A DNA stretch of 40,659 nucleotides from Bacilli bacterium (GTDB lineage Bacteria; Bacillota_I; Bacilli_A; RF39; UBA660): NCBI GenBank assembly GCA_030531695.1, contig JAUNMV010000004.1:19121-59779 (forward strand), read 5' to 3'. Below the pieces are notes generated by a model. It ran no database searches. It was not told where the DNA came from and worked only from the letters and a program-made list of their open reading frames with translations. The first letter of the stretch is position 1, and each line of letters starts with the position of its first letter. Positions 23,883 to 30,833 of the stretch are shown piece by piece. The position numbers and the translations under genes are program-made.

Positions 23883-25949
23883 TTGAAAATAGTTTTACAG
23901 GAAGGTAGGAGTGACTGCGGTGTTTGTTGTCTTCTTAGTATTATTAGATATTATGGTGGAGGTGTATCTTTAGAATACTTAAGAGAGATTACTAATACTA
24001 ACCGTGATGGTGTTTCTGCCTATAATTTAATAGAGGCTAGTAAAAGTTTAGGATTAGATGCTTATGGCGTAACAGGCAAACTAGAAAATATAGAGACTGA
24101 TAACTTACCGTGTATTGCCCATGTAAATGTAGGTTCTAATTATCAACATTTTGTAGTTATCTATAAAATATCAAATAATAAAATAATTATAATGGATCCA
24201 GCTAAAGGTAAGAGAATATTATCTTTATCAGAATTTAGATTAATGAGTACAAATAATTATATATTTATTAAATATAAGAAAAAATTACCAGTATTAAATA
24301 ATAAAAAATATATGAATCACTTTATACTAAGTTATATTAATAAAAATAAAATAATTCTTGTCATGCTATCCTCTATTTTATTTAATAATTTAATACTAGA
24401 TATAATTTTATCTTTTAATTTTAAATATATTATTACGTATTGTATTAATTATAAGAATTCTATAAATATATATCTTATATCTTTAGTAATGGTATTTATC
24501 AGTTTAATTAGTTATTTACTTAATATTATTAATAAAAAAATTCTATTTAAAATTATTTTTATGTTTGATTTTAATACTACCTGTAGTACATTTAAACATC
24601 TTCTCTTACTTCCATATTATTACTATAAGAATAGAACGGTAGGTGAGGTATTATCAAGATTTAGTGATCTAACTACTATTAAGAATTACTTAATAGAAAT
24701 TATTTCTTCTTTTCTAAGTGATTTAATTAGTTTAATTATATTTTTTATATTTATTTTTAATATTAATAAGTTACTAAGTTTATTTATTATTATTTATTTT
24801 TTCACATCCATTTTCATCTCATTACTTAGTAATAAAAGAAAAAAGAAATTGTATAAAAATGTTAAATTAAGTGAAGAAGCTATCAATAGTTATATAGTAG
24901 AATCTATTAGTAATGTAGACACTACTAAAAGTAGTCATTTAGAGAAGAGATTTATTGATAAGTTTTCTTTAAAATATAAGAGGTTTTTAAATTATAATTA
25001 TGATTATTTAAATAATGTAGATTTCTATAATATGTTTTTAAAATTAATAGAAGATTTATTATTAATTGTTACTTATGGTTATGGTGGATATTTAATTGTA
25101 TGTAATAAGATTGGATTAAGTGACATGATTGTCTTTATTACTTTTTTTACTTATAGTCTAAGATTAATTAATAAGATAATTAATTTGATTATGGAGTATT
25201 CTACTTTTTGTGTTTCTTTAAATAGAATAGAAGATATTTATTCTTTATGTAGAGAAGATTTTTCTAAGAGTTATTTCTTTTTACCATATGATATGAAGGG
25301 GAATATTCTTTTTAATAATTTATCTTATAAAATTGATAATAAAATCTTATTTAATAATATTAATTTAACTATTAATTATGGTGATAAAGTATTATTCTTT
25401 GGAAATAGTGGAAGTGGAAAGAGTACTTTATTTAAGATGTTACTTAGATATATAGATGTAGATTATTCTATGATTAATATTAATGGTATAGATCTTAATC
25501 ATTATCATTTAGAAAATATTAGAAGATATATTACTTATGTTAGTTCTAATGAATTATTATTTAGTGATACCATTTATAATAATATTTGTTTATATAAAGA
25601 GATTAGTGATGAAGATTTTTTAAAAGTTATAAAGATCTGTAGAGTAGATCTTATATTTGGAGAAGATTTAAATAATTATAATAGTATGTTAGAGGAGAAT
25701 GGTTTCTTACTTAGTAGTGGTGAAAGACAGAGAATTATTTTAGCAAGAAGTATACTTAGAGGTAGTAATATTTATATTTTTGATGAAGCTTTTGGTCAAA
25801 TAGATATTGATTTAACTAATAAAATAATAAGTGATTTATTTGAATATTTAAAAGATAAGACAGTTATAGTGATAAGTCATAGAAATAATTCTAAGAAATA
25901 TTTTAATAGGATACTTAAGTTAGTAGATGGTAAGATTTATGAAAAATAA
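23883..25949 (+). CDS. Peptidase-containing ABC transporter (C39 peptidase, bacteriocin export)
   Basis: Cleaves double-glycine leaders and exports the peptide. The C39 domain has oxyanion Gln6, catalytic Cys12 in RSDCGVCC, His near 89 (NYQHFVV) and Asp near 105 (MDPAKG). Several transmembrane helices follow at about 150-440. The ATPase domain has Walker A GNSGSGKST (about 506-514), signature LSSGERQR (about 610-617), Walker B IYIFDEAF (about 630-637) and VISHR. At 688 aa it is full length. The start is TTG at 23883, chosen because QEGRSDCG must lie close to the N-terminus; AGGAGG is 12 nt upstream, longer than ideal. Two double-glycine peptides downstream are the evident cargo. No clear sigma-A promoter was found. 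Confidence 0.95.
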   Translation: MKIVLQEGRSDCGVCCLLSIIRYYGGGVSLEYLREITNTNRDGVSAYNLIEASKSLGLDAYGVTGKLENIETDNLPCIAHVNVGSNYQHFVVIYKISNNKIIIMDPAKGKRILSLSEFRLMSTNNYIFIKYKKKLPVLNNKKYMNHFILSYINKNKIILVMLSSILFNNLILDIILSFNFKYIITYCINYKNSINIYLISLVMVFISLISYLLNIINKKILFKIIFMFDFNTTCSTFKHLLLLPYYYYKNRTVGEVLSRFSDLTTIKNYLIEIISSFLSDLISLIIFFIFIFNINKLLSLFIIIYFFTSIFISLLSNKRKKKLYKNVKLSEEAINSYIVESISNVDTTKSSHLEKRFIDKFSLKYKRFLNYNYDYLNNVDFYNMFLKLIEDLLLIVTYGYGGYLIVCNKIGLSDMIVFITFFTYSLRLINKIINLIMEYSTFCVSLNRIEDIYSLCREDFSKSYFFLPYDMKGNILFNNLSYKIDNKILFNNINLTINYGDKVLFFGNSGSGKSTLFKMLLRYIDVDYSMININGIDLNHYHLENIRRYITYVSSNELLFSDTIYNNICLYKEISDEDFLKVIKICRVDLIFGEDLNNYNSMLEENGFLLSSGERQRIILARSILRGSNIYIFDEAFGQIDIDLTNKIISDLFEYLKDKTVIVISHRNNSKKYFNRILKLVDGKIYEK

Positions 25950-26322
25950 ATATGAAGAATTTAATGTAGTAATATTTTTTCTTATTATTACTTTTATATT
26001 AGAAATTATTTTATTTATTTCTTTAATTAATATTAATATAAGTACTTATAAAGTATTTAGTGGCGTTATTAGTAATGATAATTGTATTAGTTTATTAGTT
26101 GATAAAAAAGAGTTAGAAATATTACGAGATAATAAGAGACTATTTTTTAATAATAAAACTTATGACTATGAGATAGAAAGTATAGATAGGGAGTCAATTG
26201 ATAATTATATATTAGTTAATATAAAGACTAAAATTAAAACTAAAAAATCTGTTATAAATGTTTCTATACTTGATAATAAAATATCAGTTATTAAAATATT
26301 TAAGATTATTTGGAAGGAGTGA
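25939..26322 (+). CDS. Small membrane accessory protein of the bacteriocin exporter
   Basis: Predicted partner of the ABC transporter, 127 aa from ATG 25939. Residues about 9-31 form one transmembrane helix (VVIFFLIITFILEIILFISL), followed by an external beta-rich domain (KVFSGVIS..., FFNNKTYDYEIESI). Topology (short inside, one helix, beta domain outside) is like a much shortened HlyD/LcnD membrane-fusion protein without the coiled-coil and lipoyl domains; homology is not established. It overlaps the transporter gene by 11 nt, so the two are translationally coupled, and its TGA stop is 3 nt before the first peptide gene. An in-frame ATG at 25927 is the alternative start. Confidence 0.7.
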   Translation: MKNKYEEFNVVIFFLIITFILEIILFISLININISTYKVFSGVISNDNCISLLVDKKELEILRDNKRLFFNNKTYDYEIESIDRESIDNYILVNIKTKIKTKKSVINVSILDNKISVIKIFKIIWKE

Positions 26323-26325
26323 AAT

Positions 26326-26484
26326 ATGAATAAAATTAATAATGAGGAACTAACAAAAATAAAGGGTGGATTTACTATGAATGGGTGGACATTTTTAGGT
26401 ATTGCGGCAGCTATAGTGTTCATTTCAGGAATAATAGAGGGTATAACAAATCCGGAAAGGTGTATAAATCATGGAGAAAATTGA
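26326..26484 (+). CDS. Double-glycine bacteriocin precursor, peptide A
   Basis: 52-codon gene. Leader MNKINNEELTKIKGG has the classical pattern: hydrophobic at -12, -7 and -4, Glu at -8, Gly-Gly at -2/-1. The predicted mature peptide is 37 aa, starts FTMNGWTFLG, has a hydrophobic helix with a GxxxG motif (GIIEG), and ends in a polar tail with one Cys (PERCINHGEN). RBS AAGGAG (26314-26319) lies 6 nt before the ATG. It follows the exporter genes and overlaps peptide B by 14 nt. Features fit one half of a class IIb two-peptide bacteriocin; activity is inference. Confidence 0.87.
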   Translation: MNKINNEELTKIKGGFTMNGWTFLGIAAAIVFISGIIEGITNPERCINHGEN

Positions 26485-26641
26485 TGATAGTAGACTATGT
26501 AATATAAAAGGTGGAGCAGATATTACATCAACTTTAGTTAATGCTTTTACAAATGTGATTAAAGTTCTTTTTGATGCAGGACATAGTGTTGGTTCGGCAA
26601 TAAGAAGATTTGCTGAAGGTGATTTATGTCCTCTAGATTAG
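26471..26641 (+). CDS. Double-glycine bacteriocin precursor, peptide B
   Basis: 56-codon gene. Leader MEKIDDSRLCNIKGG repeats the leader pattern of peptide A (Ile -12, Leu -7, Ile -4, Gly-Gly), with the same 15-residue length and the same IKGG end. The predicted mature peptide is 41 aa: ADITSTLVNAFTNVIKVLF, then GHSVG (a GxxxG motif), a basic SAIRRFAEG stretch, and one Cys near the end (GDLCPLD). It starts inside the end of peptide A in another frame, preceded by AAAGGTG. The pairing of two GxxxG peptides with one exporter is the hallmark of class IIb bacteriocins. The Cys in the leader (-6) is unusual. Confidence 0.87.
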   Translation: MEKIDDSRLCNIKGGADITSTLVNAFTNVIKVLFDAGHSVGSAIRRFAEGDLCPLD

Positions 26642-26769
26642 ATATTTTTAAGATATTTTTTATAATTATTATGATTCCTATCGTAGGCTTTATATTTCAA
26701 CATATTTTTGAAATTGGTATTCATTTGGGTACTTATTTGCGAATTTTGACGAATTTTCATTGTTTTTAG
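26626..26769 (+). CDS. Small membrane peptide, candidate bacteriocin immunity protein
   Basis: 47-codon ORF overlapping the end of peptide B by 16 nt, with SD AAGGTG at 26616-26621 and ATG at 26626. Sequence starts MSSRLDIFKIFFIIIMIPIV, a basic end followed by one membrane helix, then FEIGIHLGTYLRIL, an amphipathic stretch with its own GxxxG (GIHLG), and ends at a TAG. No leader with Gly-Gly is present, so it is not a third cargo. Position right after the structural genes and membrane character are what immunity proteins of two-peptide bacteriocins show. The function is inferred from position; coding status rests on overlap, SD and length. Confidence 0.62.
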   Translation: MSSRLDIFKIFFIIIMIPIVGFIFQHIFEIGIHLGTYLRILTNFHCF

Positions 26770-26790
26770 AAAAAAAATAAAGAAAACTTG

Positions 26791-26819
26791 TTGAAAAATA
26801 AATAATTGTTTGTTATAAT
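26791..26819 (+). promoter_or_regulatory. Strong sigma-A promoter for rpsU
   Basis: TTGAAA (26791-26796), 17-bp spacer ending TGT, TATAAT (26814-26819). The bases between 26770 and here hold no recognisable terminator for the bacteriocin operon. Confidence 0.82.
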
Positions 26820-26851
26820 CGTTGGTAGTTGAAGCGAAGGGAGGGATAAAG

Positions 26852-27052
26852 ATGGCAACTAAAGTTACTGTTAGAGGAAATTTAGATCAAGCTCTAAGAA
26901 AGTTTAAACAAAAAGTAGCAAGAGACGGTGTCCCTTCAGAATGGAAAAAAAGAGAAGCTTACGATAAACCAGGGGTAAGAAGAAGAGCTGCTAAAAAAGA
27001 GGGAATTAAAAATTCTCAAAAAAGAAATCGTGCTAATAATAGAGATTATTAA
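26852..27052 (+). CDS. rpsU: 30S ribosomal protein S21
   Basis: Small basic ribosomal protein near the 3' end of 16S rRNA that helps base-pairing with mRNA. 66 aa; the S21 pattern is VRGNLDQALRKFKQKVARDG, then KREAYDKPGVRRRAAKKEG. The frame is open from a TTG at 26822, but AAGGGAGGG with a 6-nt spacer fixes ATG 26852, which also lies properly downstream of the promoter. It begins the conserved rpsU-yqeY block. A terminator follows, so it forms a single-gene transcript with partial readthrough at most. Confidence 0.95.
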   Translation: MATKVTVRGNLDQALRKFKQKVARDGVPSEWKKREAYDKPGVRRRAAKKEGIKNSQKRNRANNRDY

Positions 27053-27067
27053 AATCTCTATTTTTTT
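27039..27067 (+). terminator. Rho-independent terminator of rpsU
   Basis: 9-bp stem ATAGAGATT (27039-27047) with AATCTCTAT (27053-27061). The stop codon is in the loop, and a T-run follows. Confidence 0.85.
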
Positions 27068-27080
27068 ATTATTATTTTTA

Positions 27081-27089
27081 TGATAAAAT
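27081..27089 (+). promoter_or_regulatory. Extended -10 promoter for yqeY
   Basis: TGA then TAAAAT (27084-27089), 19 bp before the start codon. Confidence 0.5.
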
Positions 27090-27107
27090 AACCGTGAGGT
27101 GGAAAAA

Positions 27108-27545
27108 ATGGTAGAAAAGTTACAAAAAGATATGATTGAAGCTATGAAGAATCATGAAAAAGAAAGATTAACTGTAATTCGTATGGTTAAAGCAGCTATG
27201 GCTCAAGAAAGAATAGATCATAAAAAAGAAGAAAATGATGAGTTATTAATTGATGTTGTTAATAAACAAATTAAAATGAGAAAAGATTCTATTACTGAAT
27301 TTGAAAAAGGTGGAAGACAAGATCTAGTTGAAAAGACTCAAGCTGAAATAGATGTATTAATGAATTATTTACCAGAACAATTATCTCATGAAGAAGTATT
27401 AAAAATAATTGATGAGATATTTAGTGAAGTTAATCCTACAGGACCTAAAGATATGGGTAAAGTTATGGGACCTGCTCAAGCTAAACTTAAGGGTCGTGCT
27501 GATATGAAGGAAGTTTCTTCAATTATAAGAGAAAAATTACAATAG
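27108..27545 (+). CDS. yqeY: GatB/YqeY domain-containing protein
   Basis: Stand-alone YqeY protein, 145 aa, related to the tail domain of GatB that contacts tRNA; exact function unsettled. Family marks are LQKDMIEAMKNHEKERLTVIRMVKAA, VVNKQIKMRKDSITEFEKGGR, MNYLPEQLS, and the Gly-rich GPKDMGKVMGPAQAKLKGRADM near the end. GAGGTGG at 27096-27102 and a 5-nt spacer favour ATG 27108 over a GTG at 27099 that lies in the SD. It follows rpsU as in most Firmicutes. Confidence 0.92.
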   Translation: MVEKLQKDMIEAMKNHEKERLTVIRMVKAAMAQERIDHKKEENDELLIDVVNKQIKMRKDSITEFEKGGRQDLVEKTQAEIDVLMNYLPEQLSHEEVLKIIDEIFSEVNPTGPKDMGKVMGPAQAKLKGRADMKEVSSIIREKLQ

Positions 27546-27575
27546 AAATACTTTAGAAAGTATTTCTTTTTTTTT
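27544..27575 (+). terminator. Rho-independent terminator of yqeY
   Basis: 10-bp perfect stem (27544-27553 with 27558-27567), 4-nt loop, nine Ts. It includes stop-codon bases. Confidence 0.88.
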
Positions 27576-27583
27576 CATATAAT
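27576..27583 (+). promoter_or_regulatory. Candidate promoter for yqfC (sigma-E-type or sigma-A)
   Basis: CATATAAT directly after the terminator T-run. It matches 7 of 8 of the sigma-E -10 and also contains TATAAT, so the two readings cannot be separated without a -35; none is convincing. Confidence 0.35.
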
Positions 27584-27599
27584 TTATTAGGTGATATAC

Positions 27600-27839
27600 T
27601 TGAGAGATTATATAAATAGATATTTTAATGATTTAGATTTTAGATATACTGTTTATTCTAATATGTTACATATTATTAATTATAATAAGATTATTTCTTT
27701 AGAAGATAACCGTATAAGTATTCTTTATAATAATAAGAGAATTATATTTAAGGGTAATAATTTTATTTTGAAAAAGATGTTAGATAATGAAGTATTAATT
27801 AGAGGGGTAGTGTTAGGGGTAGAAGTAAATGATATCTAA
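27600..27839 (+). CDS. yqfC: YqfC/YabP-family sporulation protein
   Basis: 79-aa protein of the YabP/YqfC family, made in the mother cell in Bacillus and needed for efficient sporulation. Pattern: short N-terminus, MLHIINYNKIISLEDNRISI, then RIIFKGNNFILKKML, VLIRGVVLGVEV. The whole protein is a beta-rich single domain. The start is TTG 27600: AGGTGA (27589-27594) fits it with a 5-nt spacer, whereas the GTG at 27591 lies inside that SD. The gene overlaps yqfD by 11 nt, as coupled genes do. Confidence 0.82.
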   Translation: MRDYINRYFNDLDFRYTVYSNMLHIINYNKIISLEDNRISILYNNKRIIFKGNNFILKKMLDNEVLIRGVVLGVEVNDI

Positions 27840-28965
27840 AATTACTTTAAAGATTACTGGTAGAAATAGTGATTATTTTACTAATATTTTAATAAGTAAA
27901 AATATAAATTTTAGTGTTATAAATAAGACTAGAAAAGAATTAATTATTACTGTTAGTGATAGAGATTATAAGAAGATTAAGAGTATTAAAACTAGTTATA
28001 AAATTAAAGTAATTAGAGTATATGGATTACTATATATTAAATATTTATTTAAGAATTATTTATCTTTTATTATTAGTTTTTTTATTTGTCTTATGTTAGT
28101 TATTATTACTAGTAATTTAATATTTGAAATTGATATTAATAGTAATAATACTAATTTAGAGAAGACTATATTAGAAGATTTAAAAGTAAGGGGAATATCT
28201 AAATATAGATTTAAGGTTAATTATGATAAAAAAAGAAAAATAGTTAATGAAATACTTAATGAAGAAAGAGATACTATAGAATGGTTAGAGATAGAAGAAT
28301 ATGGTACTAAGTATATTATTAATGTGGTTGAAAGAATTAAGAATACGGATAAAGAAGAATGTATTCCATCTAATATAGTTGCGAAGAAGGATGCAATTAT
28401 TACTAGTGTAGAGGCTTATAGTGGAGAAGTATTAACTTATATTAATAAGAGTGTTAAAAAGGGAGATATATTAATTAGTGGAAGAATTTATAATAAAGAA
28501 GAAGTAGTTAATACTAAATGTAGTAGAGGTAGAGTATTTGGAGAAGTATGGTATCAAGTATTTGTAGATTTACCTAAACATTATTATGAAGAGAATGTTA
28601 CTGGTAATGTAGAAAGAAGAATAGGAATAGATTTTTTTAATTATTCTAGTAAAAGTAGTTATAAGACTTATAAAAGAAAAGATATTGATATATATGATAA
28701 TAAATTATTACCTATTAGATTGTTTTATACTGAATATTTAGAAACTAATGTTATTGATAAGTATTTTACTATTGATAATGTAGATGAATATGCATTAGAA
28801 AAAGCTACTACTAAGATGCTTAATAAGATAGGTAAGGATGATAGGATTGTACTTAAAAAGATTTTGAAAAAAGAGGAGAAAAATAGTAGAATAATAGTAG
28901 GGGTATTTTTTAAAGTGAATGAAGATATTACTAAAGTAGAAAACATTATAGATAATGGAGAGTGA
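27829..28965 (+). CDS. yqfD: YqfD, stage IV sporulation-type membrane protein
   Basis: Mother-cell sporulation protein, 378 aa. N-terminal cytoplasmic beta-rich domain (MISKITLKITGRNSDYF), one transmembrane helix at about residues 77-103 (FIISFFICLMLVIITSNLIF), then the extracellular YqfD domain with EWLEIEEYGTKYIINVVERI, SNIVAKKDAIITSVEAYSGE and KKGDILISG. It follows and overlaps yqfC, as in Bacillus. It ends in TGA, 3 nt before the VanZ-family gene. Confidence 0.88.
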   Translation: MISKITLKITGRNSDYFTNILISKNINFSVINKTRKELIITVSDRDYKKIKSIKTSYKIKVIRVYGLLYIKYLFKNYLSFIISFFICLMLVIITSNLIFEIDINSNNTNLEKTILEDLKVRGISKYRFKVNYDKKRKIVNEILNEERDTIEWLEIEEYGTKYIINVVERIKNTDKEECIPSNIVAKKDAIITSVEAYSGEVLTYINKSVKKGDILISGRIYNKEEVVNTKCSRGRVFGEVWYQVFVDLPKHYYEENVTGNVERRIGIDFFNYSSKSSYKTYKRKDIDIYDNKLLPIRLFYTEYLETNVIDKYFTIDNVDEYALEKATTKMLNKIGKDDRIVLKKILKKEEKNSRIIVGVFFKVNEDITKVENIIDNGE

Positions 28966-28968
28966 GTT

Positions 28969-29568
28969 ATGATAGATACATTTAATAATACGATACAAGA
29001 GATACTTAATCTTACATGGCCTATGCTTGTAATATCTAGTGTGGTACTTATTTCTGTTAGAGTTAGTTATTTAATTAAGAATAAAGAAAAGATAGTTATT
29101 TATAAAGAATTATTAATGTATGCTTTTATTATTTATACATTATGTTTATTCCAAATAGTTACTTTTCAGGATGATGTTTCTTTTGGTACTAATAATTTTA
29201 TTCCATTTAAAGAGATTTTGCGTTATAATATGGGCAGTCGATTGTTCTTTAAGAATGTTATTGGGAATATGATATTATTTTTACCATTTGGATTCTTTAT
29301 AAGTTTATATCTTAAAGAAGAAAAAGCTAATTTACCATTACTAATTATTTTAATTACTTCTTTTTCTATAGAAGCTGTTCAAATGATTATAGGTAGAGTA
29401 TTTGATATAGATGATATTTTACTTAACTTAGTTGGTGGTTATTTAGGTTATTTAGTTTATTATTTCTTAAAGAAGATATGGGATAAGATACCTAATGTCT
29501 TAAAGAATGAATGGATACTTAATGCGATAGCGTTAATTATATTAATAATTATTATTACGATTATATAG
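28969..29568 (+). CDS. VanZ-family membrane protein
   Basis: 199-aa membrane protein of the VanZ-like family. NNFIPFKEI, then a helix with GNMILFLPFGFF, EAVQMIIGRVFDIDDILLNLVGGYLGY are the family marks; five hydrophobic segments are visible. VanZ proteins have been linked to glycopeptide (teicoplanin/lipoglycopeptide) tolerance and envelope maintenance, but most chromosomal members are uncharacterised. It sits exactly where phoH and pgpH lie in related genomes, between yqfD and ybeY, 3 nt and 8 nt from its neighbours, so it is part of the operon. Confidence 0.87.
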   Translation: MIDTFNNTIQEILNLTWPMLVISSVVLISVRVSYLIKNKEKIVIYKELLMYAFIIYTLCLFQIVTFQDDVSFGTNNFIPFKEILRYNMGSRLFFKNVIGNMILFLPFGFFISLYLKEEKANLPLLIILITSFSIEAVQMIIGRVFDIDDILLNLVGGYLGYLVYYFLKKIWDKIPNVLKNEWILNAIALIILIIIITII

Positions 29569-29576
29569 GAGATATT

Positions 29577-30032
29577 ATGGATAGTAGTAAAATTGAAATA
29601 TTTAATCAAGTAGGGGAAGATATACCTGAACTTGAGACTGTTGAGAAAGTACTTTTAAGTGCGATTGAGAAAGAAAAATTAGAGGGAATTAATTTTAATT
29701 TAATTATAGTGGATAATGAATATATTCATGAATTAAATAAGAATTATAGAAATATTGATAGAGAGACTGATGTTATTACTTTTGCATTAGAGGATGATGA
29801 TACTATGGTATTACCTGATAATATTAGAGTATTAGGAGATATTTATATTTCTATTGATAGAGCTAGAAGTCAAGCTGAAGAGTATGGTCATTCTTTCTTA
29901 AGAGAAATATGTTTTTTAGCTGTACATGGTTTTTATCATTTATTAGGATATGATCATATGACACCAGAGGATGAAAAGGTTATGTTTGGTAAGCAAGAGG
30001 AGGTACTAAGTGCTTATGGGATTACTAGGTAA
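29577..30032 (+). CDS. ybeY: Endoribonuclease YbeY (rRNA maturation)
   Basis: Zinc-dependent endoribonuclease involved in 16S rRNA 3'-end maturation and ribosome quality control. 151 aa. Zinc-binding motif HGFYHLLGYDH (H-x3-H-x5-H) near residues 120-130; NKNYRNIDRETDVITFAL and LGDIYISIDRA are family-conserved. RBS GGAGAT. The last 23 bases overlap dgkA. Confidence 0.95.
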   Translation: MDSSKIEIFNQVGEDIPELETVEKVLLSAIEKEKLEGINFNLIIVDNEYIHELNKNYRNIDRETDVITFALEDDDTMVLPDNIRVLGDIYISIDRARSQAEEYGHSFLREICFLAVHGFYHLLGYDHMTPEDEKVMFGKQEEVLSAYGITR

Positions 30033-30438
30033 GTTTTTTAAAACTAAGACTCCTGTTAGAAATAAAGATACTGGAACAGTAGTTGAAAGATATTGGAAGA
30101 GTTTCAATCATGCGATTGATGGTTTAGTTTATTCAATTAAATATGAACATAATATGATTATTATATTTAGTGCAGCTATATTAGTATCTGCATTAGGTTT
30201 ATATTTTCAAATTAGTGAAGCTGAATGGTTATTTATATTATTTATATGTGGTGTGATTGCGGCATGTGAACTTATTAATTCTTCAATAGAAGCTACAATA
30301 GATTTAATTACAAGTGAGATGCATCCACTAGCTAAGATTGCTAAAGATACAGCATCTGCTGCATCACTAGTTTTATGTTTTGTTGCATTAATAGGTGGAT
30401 TAATTATATTTATACCTAAATTTTTAGGATTATTTTAG
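30010..30438 (+). CDS. dgkA: Undecaprenol/diacylglycerol kinase family protein
   Basis: Small integral membrane lipid kinase, 142 aa, that phosphorylates undecaprenol (DgkA of Gram-positives). Family marks: RYWKSFNHAIDGLVYSIKYEHN, three transmembrane helices, ACELINSSIEATIDL with metal-binding Glu residues, and AKDTASAASLVL. AGGAGGT at 29998-30004 lies 5 nt before GTG 30010 and 11 nt before ATG 30016, so the GTG is preferred. It overlaps the end of ybeY by 23 nt; conserved order ybeY-dgkA-cdd-era. Confidence 0.93.
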   Translation: MLMGLLGKFFKTKTPVRNKDTGTVVERYWKSFNHAIDGLVYSIKYEHNMIIIFSAAILVSALGLYFQISEAEWLFILFICGVIAACELINSSIEATIDLITSEMHPLAKIAKDTASAASLVLCFVALIGGLIIFIPKFLGLF

Positions 30439-30446
30439 GAGGTTAT

Positions 30447-30833
30447 ATGATAGATAAATTAATAAAATTACAAGAGAATAGTTATAGTCCTTATTCTAAC
30501 TTTGCAGTTAGTGCTATAGCAGTTATGAAAGATGGAAGAGAATTTCCTGGAGTTAATGTAGAAAATGCTGCATATGGAGCCGCTATATGTGCTGAGAGAA
30601 GTGCAATACTTTCTGCTATTAGTAATGGATATAAGAAATATGATTTTAAGGAATTATATGTAATGGTATCTAGTGGAGATATTGGTATGCCATGTTTTCA
30701 ATGTAGACAAGTAATTTCTGAATTATTTGAGAAAGATGCTATTATACATTGTTGTAGTACTAAAGGAGATATTAAAGATTATACAGTAGCAGAACTTTGT
30801 CCATATCCATTTGGAGAGGATGATTTAAAATGA
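30447..30833 (+). CDS. cdd: Cytidine deaminase
   Basis: Deaminates cytidine and deoxycytidine to uridine forms for pyrimidine salvage. 128 aa, tetrameric type. NSYSPYSNFAVSA, NVENAAYGAAICAERSA (Cys ligand and catalytic Glu) and PCFQCRQV (PCxxC zinc ligands) are all present. AGGAGG precedes the ATG. Its stop overlaps the era start in an ATGA arrangement. Confidence 0.96.
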   Translation: MIDKLIKLQENSYSPYSNFAVSAIAVMKDGREFPGVNVENAAYGAAICAERSAILSAISNGYKKYDFKELYVMVSSGDIGMPCFQCRQVISELFEKDAIIHCCSTKGDIKDYTVAELCPYPFGEDDLK

